Assembly: GCA_023228885.1 (NCBI GenBank)
Contig: JALOAJ010000025.1
Coordinates: 1-37,455, forward strand
Length of the DNA: 37,455 nucleotides
Reading direction: 5' to 3'
Origin: Bacillota bacterium
Lineage (GTDB): Bacteria; Bacillota; Clostridia; Monoglobales; Firm-18
In this document: positions 8,516-16,329 of the stretch, in pieces
Position numbering within the stretch: the first letter of the stretch is position 1
Layout: each line of letters begins with the position of its first letter
Notes under the pieces: generated by a model
The model's database searches: none
Told to the model about the DNA's origin: nothing
What the model saw: the letters and a program-made list of their open reading frames with translations, nothing else
Position numbers and translations under genes: made by a program

Positions 8516-9289
8516 ATGGCAGAGGTATTGGCGATTGTTTCCGGCAAGGGTGGGGTGGGAAAGACAACCGCTGCCGCAAACATTGGAACGGCGCTTGCCG
8601 CAATGGGGCATAAGGTGCTGCTTATAGATGCGGATGTGGGGCTTAGAAACTTAGATGCGGCGCTTGGTATGCAAGACCGTTCAACCTATCACTTTCTTGA
8701 TATAATAAATAATCAATGCAGCCTTGAAAAAGCCATTGTAAAGGATGAGCGCTACCCCGGGCTTGCATTGCTGTTGGCGCCGCAATTTAACAGTATAGAT
8801 GATATAGACGGCCGCGCTTTTAAAAGAATGATAAATTCTTTTAAAAAAAATCACGATTACATATTGATAGATTGCGCAGCCGGAATTGGCAAAAGCTTTG
8901 AAATGGCATGCGATGCGGCAGACACCGCAATAATTGTGGCAACGCCGGACATTCTTTCGATAAGAGATGCGGACAGAGTGGCTGCAATGCTGGAAAAAAG
9001 GGGAGCGGACAAAGCTTTTTTAATAATCAATAAAATTAATGTTGACATGGTGAAAAAAGGTGATATGATAGATATAGACACAATTGTTAATGCTGTTGCC
9101 GTTTCTCTTATCGGCGCTGTGCCGTTGGACGAATATATCACAATTTCCATCAACAAAGGCAAGCCTGCCGTGTTGTTGCCCAAGTCAAACACGGGCGTGG
9201 CGTTTTTAAATATAGCCAAACGAATAACAGGCGCTAAGGTGCCTATTATGAAGTTAAATAAAAAAAGATTTTTTTTAAAAAGGCGTTAA
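8516..9289 (+). CDS. minD: Septum site-determining ATPase MinD
   Basis: The 257-residue protein carries the deviant Walker A GKGGVGKTT (residues 10-18, signature Lys11 and Lys16), the switch region DADVGLRNLDAALGM, the switch-II/Walker B region YILIDCAAGI, and MinD-specific VATPDILSIRDADRVAAML and ISINKGKPAVLLP. It ends in a basic, hydrophobic tail (IMKLNKKRFFLKRR) that could be the membrane-targeting amphipathic helix. MinD binds membrane when ATP-loaded and recruits MinC, which blocks FtsZ away from midcell. AAAGGGGG precedes the ATG. Neither minC nor minE is adjacent, although both usually flank minD in this operon context. Confidence 0.92.
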   Translation: MAEVLAIVSGKGGVGKTTAAANIGTALAAMGHKVLLIDADVGLRNLDAALGMQDRSTYHFLDIINNQCSLEKAIVKDERYPGLALLLAPQFNSIDDIDGRAFKRMINSFKKNHDYILIDCAAGIGKSFEMACDAADTAIIVATPDILSIRDADRVAAMLEKRGADKAFLIINKINVDMVKKGDMIDIDTIVNAVAVSLIGAVPLDEYITISINKGKPAVLLPKSNTGVAFLNIAKRITGAKVPIMKLNKKRFFLKRR

Positions 9290-9306
9290 TGTAAAGGGGT
9301 ATGCGT

Positions 9307-9717
9307 ATGAATATAGCACTAATTGCACATGATAAAAAAAAGGAATTGATGGTTGAGTTTTGCATTGCTTACAGAGGCATACTTGACAAGCATAATCTTG
9401 TTGCAACCGGAACCACCGGTTCTTTGGTAATAGAGGCGACCGGGCTTAATGTTCACAGGTTTTTATCCGGCCCGCAGGGGGGCGACCAACAAATCGGCGC
9501 AAGAATTGCGTATAACGAAATTGACCTTTTATTGTTTTTTCGCGACCCGCTCAGCGTGCAGCCTCACGAGCCTGATGTGAGTGCATTGCTTCGTCTTTGC
9601 GATGTTCATAACATACCGCTTGCAACCAATGTGGCAACGGCAGAGGTTTTGATACAGGGGCTTGCGCGGGGCGACCTTGATTGGAGAAACATAGTTAACC
9701 CCAAAAACGAGGAGTAG
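9307..9717 (+). CDS. mgsA: Methylglyoxal synthase
   Basis: The 136-residue enzyme converts dihydroxyacetone phosphate to methylglyoxal and phosphate, an overflow bypass of lower glycolysis. Family signatures are present: MNIALIAHDKKK with His8, the phosphate-binding TGTTG (35-39), SGPQGGDQQIGA with the catalytic-base Asp60, FFRDPLSVQPHEPD with His87 and Asp90, and PLATNVATAE. ATG 9307 lies seven bases after AAAGGGG; the ATG at 9301 touches that site. mgsA commonly ends the mre-min cluster in Clostridia, and a terminator follows here. Confidence 0.96.
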   Translation: MNIALIAHDKKKELMVEFCIAYRGILDKHNLVATGTTGSLVIEATGLNVHRFLSGPQGGDQQIGARIAYNEIDLLLFFRDPLSVQPHEPDVSALLRLCDVHNIPLATNVATAEVLIQGLARGDLDWRNIVNPKNEE

Positions 9718-9744
9718 AATTTAACTTTATTTTTATAAATTTTG

Positions 9745-9775
9745 AAAGCTGCCTTGCAAAAAGGCGGCTTTTGTT
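9745..9775 (+). terminator. Rho-independent terminator after mgsA
   Basis: An 11-base-pair stem (AAAGCTGCCTT 9745-9755 with AAGGCGGCTTT 9761-9771, one G-T pair) closes a five-base loop and continues into TTGTTG. The T-tract is short. It ends the shape and division operon, and its left arm and loop contain the -35 box of the next promoter. Confidence 0.75.
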
Positions 9776-9782
9776 GTAAAAT
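9754..9782 (+). promoter_or_regulatory. Promoter of the dapF operon
   Basis: TTGCAA (9754-9759) and TAAAAT (9777-9782) are exactly 17 bases apart, and the expected start lies about 15 bases before the dapF ATG with AAGGAGGG between. The -35 box sits inside the preceding terminator hairpin. Confidence 0.65.
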
Positions 9783-9805
9783 ATATCAAAGCAAGGAGGG
9801 ATAGC

Positions 9806-10642
9806 ATGAAATTCACAAAAATGCATGGCATAGGGAATGATTATATTTTTATAAATTGCTTTGAGGAAGTTGTGGAAAATGCAGCACAGCTTTCGGTGGA
9901 AATGAGCGACAGGCATTTCGGCGTCGGTTCGGACGGCTTGGTGCTTATTATGCCTTCCGACAGGGCGGATTTTCGTATGCGCATGTATAATGCGGATGGC
10001 AGCGAGGCGGAGATGTGCGGCAATGCGGCAAGGTGTATCGGGAAATATGTTTACGATAATGCTCTTACCGACAAAACTTTTGTTTCGCTTGAAACATTGG
10101 CAGGAATTAAGCATTTGGAGCTTCATTTAGAAAATAATTGGGTGCAAAGCGTCACCGTAAACATGGGTGAGCCGATATTGACGCCGTATCTTATTCCGGT
10201 TGATTACAGTGGCGATGAGTTTATAAATAAAATAATAAAAGCGGGCGATAGCGAATATGCTGTAACATGCGTGTCTATGGGTAATCCTCATGCGGTTATA
10301 TATATGGATACAATTGACGATTTGGAAATCGAAAAAATCGGTCCTCTTTTTGAAAATCACAGAATTTTCCCAAACAGAACCAACACGGAGTTTGTTCAAG
10401 TTATAAACAGAGAGCTTTTGCGAATGCGTGTTTGGGAACGAGGCTCGGGCGAAACGCTTGCATGCGGAACGGGCGCTTGCGCCGTTTTGGTTGCATCTGT
10501 TTTAAACGACCTGTCGGAACGAGAAGCGGTAGTTGAACTGCTTGGCGGAAACCTTAAGATACGATGGGACGAAGAAAGCAACAATGTGTTTTTAACGGGC
10601 GGCGCAACAAAGGTTTTTGAAGGCATTTGGTCAACTGCTTGA
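9806..10642 (+). CDS. dapF: Diaminopimelate epimerase
   Basis: The 278-residue enzyme interconverts LL- and meso-diaminopimelate without a cofactor, supplying the wall crosslinking residue and the lysine precursor. Both catalytic cysteines are visible in their motifs: ADGSEAEMCGNAARC (Cys71) and ERGSGETLACGTGACA (Cys220). The N-terminal FTKMHGIGNDYIFIN and GVGSDGLVLI are also typical. The ATG follows AAGGAGGG. The next gene is dapL, which makes its substrate. Confidence 0.97.
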   Translation: MKFTKMHGIGNDYIFINCFEEVVENAAQLSVEMSDRHFGVGSDGLVLIMPSDRADFRMRMYNADGSEAEMCGNAARCIGKYVYDNALTDKTFVSLETLAGIKHLELHLENNWVQSVTVNMGEPILTPYLIPVDYSGDEFINKIIKAGDSEYAVTCVSMGNPHAVIYMDTIDDLEIEKIGPLFENHRIFPNRTNTEFVQVINRELLRMRVWERGSGETLACGTGACAVLVASVLNDLSEREAVVELLGGNLKIRWDEESNNVFLTGGATKVFEGIWSTA

Positions 10643-10672
10643 CATAATTTTAACAGAAAGGAATAAAAAATA

Positions 10673-11905
10673 GTGGCATTAGTTAATGAAAATTATTTAA
10701 AGTTAAAAGGGAGTTATTTGTTTTCCGAAATAGCAAAAAGGGTTGGCGCATTTTCTTCCGAAAACCCCGATAAAAAAATAATAAGATTGGGGATTGGAGA
10801 TGTAACGCAGCCGTTGCCCGATGCATGCATAAAAGCAATGCACAATGCGGTTGACGAAATGTCAAACGCAAAAACCTTCAGAGGCTACGGTCCTGAGCGC
10901 GGGTATGACTTTTTAATCGATAAAATAATAGAAAACGATTACTTGGCAAGGGGAATACAGCTTGACTTTGACGAAGTATTTATAAGCGATGGCGCCAAAA
11001 GCGATACCGGTAATATTGTTGATATTTTCGGCGGCGATAATATTGTGGCGGTGACCGACCCGGTTTACCCCGTTTATGTTGACACAAATGTTATGTCGGG
11101 GCGAAGCGGCACAATGGGTGACGATGGGAAATGGAGCGATATTTTATATCTTTCTTGCACAAAGGAAAATAATTTTGTTCCAAAACTCCCCGATAAAAGG
11201 GTTGATATGCTGTATTTGTGTTTCCCGAACAACCCGACCGGAACTACAATAACGAAAGAAGAACTTAAAAAATGGGTTGACTATGCAAAAGAAAACAGGA
11301 CGGTTATTTTATACGATGCCGCATATGAGGCATACATCACAGAGGATAATGTTGCGCATAGCATATACGAAATAGAAGGCGCAAAAGAGGTTGCAATAGA
11401 GTTTCGCAGCTTTTCAAAAAATGCGGGTTTTACCGGCACAAGATGCGCTTTTGCGGTTGTGCCCAAGCAATTGCACGCATACACCCAAAGCGGCGAAAAA
11501 GTGCAGCTTAACGGCTTGTGGAACCGCAGACAATCAACCAAATTTAACGGCGTTCCGTATATCATACAGCGCGGGGCGGAGGCGGTTTATTCCGACGAGG
11601 GCAAGGCGCAAATAAAAGAAACAATCAATTATTACATGGAAAATGCAAAAATAATAACGGCAGGGCTAAAAGAGATGGGGCTTAGCGTGTTCGGCGGGGT
11701 AAACGCACCTTATATTTGGCTTAAAACGCCTGACGGTTACACATCATGGAGCTTTTTTGACAAGCTGTTAAAAGACGCCAATGTTGTGGGCACGCCGGGC
11801 GAGGGGTTTGGTCCGAGCGGCAAAGGGTATTTTCGCCTAACCGCATTTGGAAACAGGCAAAACACTATTGACGCTGTTTCAAGGCTTAAAAGCATTAAAT
11901 TTTAA
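10673..11905 (+). CDS. dapL: LL-diaminopimelate aminotransferase
   Basis: The 410-residue fold-type I PLP enzyme moves an amino group from glutamate to tetrahydrodipicolinate, making LL-DAP in one step. It therefore bypasses the succinylase and acetylase branches. DapL-specific stretches include IIRLGIGDVTQPLPDACIKAM and FRGYGPERGYDFL. The PLP lysine is Lys249 in FRSFSKNAGFTGTRCAF, and CFPNNPTGTTITKEEL forms the cofactor pocket. The start is GTG 10673, with AAAGGA ten bases upstream. Pairing with dapF supports the pathway assignment. Confidence 0.96.
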   Translation: MALVNENYLKLKGSYLFSEIAKRVGAFSSENPDKKIIRLGIGDVTQPLPDACIKAMHNAVDEMSNAKTFRGYGPERGYDFLIDKIIENDYLARGIQLDFDEVFISDGAKSDTGNIVDIFGGDNIVAVTDPVYPVYVDTNVMSGRSGTMGDDGKWSDILYLSCTKENNFVPKLPDKRVDMLYLCFPNNPTGTTITKEELKKWVDYAKENRTVILYDAAYEAYITEDNVAHSIYEIEGAKEVAIEFRSFSKNAGFTGTRCAFAVVPKQLHAYTQSGEKVQLNGLWNRRQSTKFNGVPYIIQRGAEAVYSDEGKAQIKETINYYMENAKIITAGLKEMGLSVFGGVNAPYIWLKTPDGYTSWSFFDKLLKDANVVGTPGEGFGPSGKGYFRLTAFGNRQNTIDAVSRLKSIKF

Positions 11906-11919
11906 TAGGTGGTGAAGCT

Positions 11920-12570
11920 TTGTTGTTTAAAACACTTCGTGAGGATATACACGCTATAATGCAGCGCGACCCGGCGGCAACAAATGCATTTTCTGTGCTG
12001 CTTTTGTATCCGGGCTTAAAGGCGGTGCGCAGCCATCGGCGCGCTCATTGGCTTTATAATCGCCGGTTTTATTTTCTTGCGCGTTATATTTCCGAACGGT
12101 GCAAAAGAAAAACAGGAATAGAGATACACCCGGCGGCAAAAATAGGCAAGGGCTTGTTCATTGACCATGGCTCGGGCGTTGTTATTGGAGAAACGACTGT
12201 AATCGGTGACAACTGTACAATATACCAAGGCGTTACTTTGGGCGGAACGGGGAAAGATAAGGGCAAGCGCCACCCCACGATAGGGGATAATGTTACAATC
12301 GGCAGCGGGGCAAAGGTGTTGGGGCCTTTTAGCGTTGGCGATAATTCTAAAATAGCGGCAAATGCCGTTGTGCTTTCGGAAGTTCCGCCAAACAGCACCT
12401 GCGTGGGAGTTCCGGGGCGAATTGTAAAAAGAGACAATAAAAAAGTAGAGCCTCTTTGCGATCTTGACCATATACATATACCCGACCCTGTTGCAATTGA
12501 GCTTTGTAAAATAATTCGGCGCCTTGAAGCGTTGGAAAATCAGAAAGAGGAAGATAATGAAACTTTATAA
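11920..12570 (+). CDS. cysE: Serine O-acetyltransferase
   Basis: The 216-residue enzyme acetylates serine with acetyl-CoA, the first committed step of cysteine synthesis. It has the short helical N-terminal domain of the EpsC/CysE type (LREDIHAIMQRDPAATNAF). A left-handed beta helix of hexapeptide repeats follows, from IEIHPAAKIGKGLFIDHGSGVVIGE through GVTLGGTGKDKGKRHPTIGDNV to VPGRIV. The catalytic His is in FIDHGSG. The TTG start follows AGGTGGTGA. It overlaps cysS by 14 bases. No T-box leader fits in the 14-base gap after dapL. Confidence 0.94.
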   Translation: MLFKTLREDIHAIMQRDPAATNAFSVLLLYPGLKAVRSHRRAHWLYNRRFYFLARYISERCKRKTGIEIHPAAKIGKGLFIDHGSGVVIGETTVIGDNCTIYQGVTLGGTGKDKGKRHPTIGDNVTIGSGAKVLGPFSVGDNSKIAANAVVLSEVPPNSTCVGVPGRIVKRDNKKVEPLCDLDHIHIPDPVAIELCKIIRRLEALENQKEEDNETL

Positions 12571-13945
12571 CACGCTTACCGGTAAAAAGGAAAAATTCGT
12601 TCCGCTTACCGAAGGTAAGGTTAAAATGTATTCATGCGGGCCGACCGTATACAACTATATTCACATAGGAAACGCCCGACCGTTTATAGTTTTTGACACA
12701 TTGCGAAGGTATTTTGAATATTGCGGATACAGCGTTACCTTTGTTCAAAATTTTACCGATATAGACGATAAAATGATAGCAAGGGCAAACGAGGAGGGCA
12801 TAACCGTTTCGCAGCTTGCCGAACGCTTTATAACGGAATATTACGCTGATGCCGATGCGCTTGGCATAAAACGGGCAAGCGAGCATCCTAAAGCCACGGA
12901 AAATATCGATGCTATAATAGACACGGTTGAAAAACTTGTAAAAGACGGATATGCTTATAATGTTGACGGCGATGTTTATTTCTCAACAAAAAGCTTTGAC
13001 GATTACGGCAAGCTTTCCAATCAACCGTTGGACGAATTGGAAGCGGGCGTGCGAATTGATATCAGCGAAAAAAAGCATGATGTGATGGATTTTGCCTTAT
13101 GGAAGAAACAAAAACCGGGAGAACCCGCATGGGACAGCCCATGGGGCAAAGGCAGACCGGGTTGGCATATAGAATGCTCCGCAATGGCGAATAAATATCT
13201 TGGCGCCACGATTGACATTCACAGCGGCGGTCAGGACTTGATTTTCCCGCATCATGAAAATGAAATTGCGCAAAGCGAATGCGCCAACGGCAAAAAGTTT
13301 GCAAACTATTGGCTGCATAACGGCTATATAAATATAAATAATCGAAAAATGTCAAAATCACTTGGCAATTTTTTTACGGTGCGTGAGGTGTTGGGGGAAT
13401 TTAGCGCCGAGGTTGTGCGGTTTTTTATGCTTAGCGCGCATTATAGAAGCCCGGTTAATTTTTCAAAAGAGCTTATGGAGCAGGCAAGCGCCGGGCTTGA
13501 ACGGCTGTATAATTGCAAGGATAATATCGAATTTTTAAAACAAAGCGCAAAGAGCGGTAAAGCGGACAAACAAATTGAAGAAATGCTTTCGTTGCACAAA
13601 AAGGCGTTTATTGAGTCTATGAACGACGATATAAACACCGCCGCCGCGATATCGTCGCTGTTTGACATAGCCCGTGAAGCAAACGGTTCAGTTACTGAAA
13701 ACGATACTTTGGAAACGCTGTGCCTGATACATGACACCATTACCGAACTTGGCGAAGTGCTTGGAATATTGCAAAATGAGCGGGATAAATCGTTATCCGA
13801 TGAAATAGAAAAGATGATAAATAAACGGCAACAGGCAAGAAAAGAAAAAAACTTTGCATTAGCGGATGAAATTCGGGACAAACTAAAGGGGCAGGGGATT
13901 ATCCTTGAGGATACTCCCGCAGGAGTAAAATGGCGAAAGGAATAA
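12557..13945 (+). CDS. cysS: Cysteinyl-tRNA synthetase
   Basis: The 462-residue class I synthetase charges tRNA-Cys. Motifs: the zinc Cys27 and HIGN motif in MYSCGPTVYNYIHIGNARPF, further zinc ligands in GWHIECSAMANKYLG and DLIFPHHENEIAQSE, and the KMSKS loop (264-268) in NRKMSKSLGNFF. A helical anticodon-binding domain follows, ending with the usual DEIRDKLKGQGIILEDTPAGVKWR. ATG 12557 is preferred because it follows AGAGGAAG and gives the family's standard N-terminus; the longer frame reads back into cysE. Coupling to cysE ties cysteine supply to its use. Confidence 0.97.
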   Translation: MKLYNTLTGKKEKFVPLTEGKVKMYSCGPTVYNYIHIGNARPFIVFDTLRRYFEYCGYSVTFVQNFTDIDDKMIARANEEGITVSQLAERFITEYYADADALGIKRASEHPKATENIDAIIDTVEKLVKDGYAYNVDGDVYFSTKSFDDYGKLSNQPLDELEAGVRIDISEKKHDVMDFALWKKQKPGEPAWDSPWGKGRPGWHIECSAMANKYLGATIDIHSGGQDLIFPHHENEIAQSECANGKKFANYWLHNGYININNRKMSKSLGNFFTVREVLGEFSAEVVRFFMLSAHYRSPVNFSKELMEQASAGLERLYNCKDNIEFLKQSAKSGKADKQIEEMLSLHKKAFIESMNDDINTAAAISSLFDIAREANGSVTENDTLETLCLIHDTITELGEVLGILQNERDKSLSDEIEKMINKRQQARKEKNFALADEIRDKLKGQGIILEDTPAGVKWRKE

Positions 13946-13951
13946 AGCCCT

Positions 13952-14764
13952 TTGAACACAGAACAAATTAACAAGCTTCGGCATCCGAGCGAGCGAAAAC
14001 TTTATTTTATATGCGCTTTTTTAAACACCTTTGTTGTTGCATTTTTGGTTATGGGTATTATGCTTTTGTGGCGTTACATTTTAGCAAACGCATATTTGCA
14101 AAACATTTATTATGCGGCAGGCGGCGCATTTGGCGCTGTGTTTTTGAGTATGGGCACAACCTTTGCACAAACGAGAGTTTATTCTGTCAGGGTGAGTGAA
14201 AATCAATTCCCACGCTTGTGGGACAAGGTTTTGGAATTTACAAAAAGGCTTGAAATGAAAAATTGCCCTGCAATTTATATTAAGCAAGACGGCGGCTTGA
14301 TAAATGCTTTTTCCGCATACTTTTGGGGTAGAAATTATGTGCTTTTAAACACCGAAATATTTGAAATAGCATTTCTTGAACACAAGGATTTAGAAGCGGT
14401 TTCTTTTATTGTGGCGCATGAAATGGCGCATATTTATTTGCATCACACTCGTTTTTGGTACAATGCAAGCGTTTTATTCGCACGGTTTATTCCGGTGCTG
14501 GGAACCGCTCTTTCAAGAGCACAGGAATATAGCTGTGACAGAATTGCCCTTGAACTATGCCCCGAAGGCAAACATGGGATATTTATGCTTTTGCTTGGCA
14601 GGCATTTATATAAAAGCGTTAATGTGGAGCAATATTTGCATCAAGCCGAACAAACGCATGGATGGTTTGAATTTTTTATAAATCTAAACGCAACCCATCC
14701 TGTTAATACACGGCGCGTGCTTGCGGTTTATAAGCCGGAAAAAGGAGGAAGATTGCTGTTTTGA
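13952..14764 (+). CDS. M48-like zinc metalloprotease, membrane-bound
   Basis: The 270-residue protein has two hydrophobic segments near the N-terminus (about residues 20-45 and 52-73). Its metalloprotease core has zinc motif HEMAH (156-160) in SFIVAHEMAHIYLHH and the third ligand Glu192 in SRAQEYSCDRIAL. This is the arrangement of the M48 Ste24/HtpX group, with an ArgAlaGlnGluTyr-Cys-Asp motif close to the usual RxxEyeAD. A hydrophobic loop (YNASVLFARFIPVLGTALS) between the motifs may be a further membrane segment. It starts at TTG 13952 behind AAAGGA and its stop overlaps the next gene by four bases. The substrate is unknown; membrane-protein quality control is the family's usual role. Confidence 0.82.
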   Translation: MNTEQINKLRHPSERKLYFICAFLNTFVVAFLVMGIMLLWRYILANAYLQNIYYAAGGAFGAVFLSMGTTFAQTRVYSVRVSENQFPRLWDKVLEFTKRLEMKNCPAIYIKQDGGLINAFSAYFWGRNYVLLNTEIFEIAFLEHKDLEAVSFIVAHEMAHIYLHHTRFWYNASVLFARFIPVLGTALSRAQEYSCDRIALELCPEGKHGIFMLLLGRHLYKSVNVEQYLHQAEQTHGWFEFFINLNATHPVNTRRVLAVYKPEKGGRLLF

Positions 14765-15054
14765 AAAGGGGATTTAACTTTCAAACGGGTGAAATTAAAG
14801 ATGTATTAAAGGCGCTTTCGCAAAATGGTTTTGCGCAAATGGATATTGACAGCGAGCGGGAAGTCGCACAAATAGCAAACGATTTGGCGAAGCTTGACGG
14901 TAAATACAAAAACTATCGGCAGAAATTTGTAATAGACGGAATGTCGCAAGACGAGCAATTTCATTCGAGAATTGTTTTTGAATGCGGGCACTACATAGAT
15001 TTGTTTTTTGTTGATGATGAGCCGGAGGATTATGACGAAATATTTTGGGGCTGA
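14761..15054 (+). CDS. Uncharacterised 97-residue acidic protein
   Basis: I do not recognise this 97-residue product. It has no signal peptide or membrane helix. Residues 1-50 suggest helices (IKDVLKALSQNGFAQMDI, REVAQIANDLAKLDGKYKNY), and the rest is beta-like and ends very acidic (FVDDEPEDYDEIFWG). The TTG start overlaps the stop of the M48-like protease gene (TTGA-type junction) and lies behind GGAGGA. Its end is followed at once by mrnC, so it is translated as part of a tight trio. A cytosolic partner of the protease is possible, but this rests only on position. Confidence 0.7.
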   Translation: MKRGFNFQTGEIKDVLKALSQNGFAQMDIDSEREVAQIANDLAKLDGKYKNYRQKFVIDGMSQDEQFHSRIVFECGHYIDLFFVDDEPEDYDEIFWG

Positions 15055-15056
15055 TA

Positions 15057-15464
15057 ATGCCTTTATTCGGGGGTGTACCTTTGGAAAAACTCAATGAATA
15101 TTCACCGTTGGTGCTTGCGTATATAGGCGATGCTGTTTTTGAGCTGTTTGTAAGAGAAATGTTGGTTAGTAAAGGCAACAAGCCGGTGGACAAGCTGCAT
15201 AAAGCCGCAACAAGCTATGTAAGCGCAGCGGCGCAAAGCGAAAGCTTTAAGCAAATAGAGCAAAAACTCACCGACAGTGAAATGCAAATTTTTAAACGGG
15301 GAAGAAACACAAAATCAACAGTTCCGAAAAATGCGGATATGTCGCAATACAGGGCTGCAACAGGGCTGGAATCGTTAATCGGATACATATATCTTACAGG
15401 CAACATCGCACGCCTTAAAGAGATTATGTCATTGATTTTAGTCAGGGCGGGTGATGGCGTATAA
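15057..15464 (+). CDS. mrnC: Mini-ribonuclease III
   Basis: The 135-residue product is a dimeric RNase III-like nuclease without a double-stranded RNA-binding domain. In Firmicutes it trims 23S rRNA precursor ends. The catalytic domain signature LAYIGDAVFELFVRE with the metal-binding Asp is near residues 21-35. TKSTVPKNADMSQYRAATGLESLIGYIYLTG carries the second signature with the conserved Glu. ATG 15057 gives a normal length; a TTG at 15081 behind GGGGTG is a possible alternative start. It usually lies next to cysS in Firmicutes, as it nearly does here, with two genes inserted between. Confidence 0.93.
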   Translation: MPLFGGVPLEKLNEYSPLVLAYIGDAVFELFVREMLVSKGNKPVDKLHKAATSYVSAAAQSESFKQIEQKLTDSEMQIFKRGRNTKSTVPKNADMSQYRAATGLESLIGYIYLTGNIARLKEIMSLILVRAGDGV

Positions 15465-15499
15465 ATAAATACTTTCCAATTATAAAAAAATATGCTATA

Positions 15500-16306
15500 A
15501 TGATTATCGGCTCTTTTATTGCGGCGGCGGCAATATCGCTTTTTCTTGCCCCAAATAAAATTACCGGGGGCGGAATAAACGGCGTTGCGATAGTTCTGCA
15601 CTACTTTTTGCGCTACCCCGTTGGCATTATAACCTTGGTGCTGAACATTCCGCTTTTTATGCTTGGTATTTGGAGCGAGGGCAAGGGCTTTGGAATAAAA
15701 TCTATTTATGCCACCATTTTGATGTCTGTTTTCATTGATTTGTTGGAAGGTTTGCCTGCTTTTACGGACGATGTTTTTTTGGCGGGTATTTTCGGCGGTT
15801 TGCTAATGGGGGTGGGGCTTGGATTGGTGTTTGTTTCAGGCGCGACAACAGGCGGGACGGACATTATTGCAAAGCTTGTGCAAAAGGCTGTGCGGCATTT
15901 ATCAATCGGCAAAATTTTGCTGACTGTCGATATATTGGTAATACTTACGGCAATGATTGCTTTTAAAGACATACATGTGGGGCTATATTCAGCTATTGCG
16001 CTATATGTTTCTACCCATATGATTGACCTTTTAATGGAGGGTGGAAAGTTTGCCAAGACGGTTTTTATTATATCGGAAAAATCCTCCGATATTGCGGAAA
16101 ATATAAAAACAAAATTAGAACGGGGCGTTACCGGTCTTGTTGGAAAAGGGATGTATAGCGGTGGTGACAAAATGGTGCTTATGTGCACGGTAAAGCGAAA
16201 AGAAGTGCCGCTGTTAAAAGATTTGGTTAAGCAAACAGACAGCTCTGCTTTTGTTATACTCACCGATGTTCGGGAGGTTTTGGGCGAAGGCTTTTTGGCT
16301 GATTAA
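15500..16306 (+). CDS. YitT-family membrane protein with C-terminal DUF2179 domain
   Basis: From ATG 15500 the product has 268 residues. It holds four to five membrane helices in the YitT half (LAPNKITGGGINGVAIVLHYFL and VSGATTGGTDIIAKLVQK are family signatures). A soluble DUF2179 domain follows (VFIISEKSSDIAENI to LTDVREVLGEGF, about residues 185-268). Its biochemical role is not established. The start is doubtful: the ATG has no ribosome site. The thirteen in-frame codons upstream (15461-15499, INKYFPIIKKYAI) look like a real N-terminus but begin with ATA five bases after GGGTGAT. No ATG, GTG or TTG lies between the upstream stop at 15452 and 15500. Confidence 0.9.
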   Translation: MIIGSFIAAAAISLFLAPNKITGGGINGVAIVLHYFLRYPVGIITLVLNIPLFMLGIWSEGKGFGIKSIYATILMSVFIDLLEGLPAFTDDVFLAGIFGGLLMGVGLGLVFVSGATTGGTDIIAKLVQKAVRHLSIGKILLTVDILVILTAMIAFKDIHVGLYSAIALYVSTHMIDLLMEGGKFAKTVFIISEKSSDIAENIKTKLERGVTGLVGKGMYSGGDKMVLMCTVKRKEVPLLKDLVKQTDSSAFVILTDVREVLGEGFLAD

Positions 16307-16329
16307 TTATCAAAAGGGGGAAATTTGAT

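Noticed and set aside
13442..13974. Minus-strand open frame opposite the end of cysS
   Set aside because: Antisense shadow of a well-supported gene, with a Ser/Ile-rich product and no ribosome site.
15473..15501. Promoter-like pair TTTCCA and TATAAT, 17 bases apart, overlapping the yitT ATG
   Set aside because: The transcript would start after the ATG and remove the first membrane helix, and the bases code for a plausible YitT N-terminus, so the match is likely chance.
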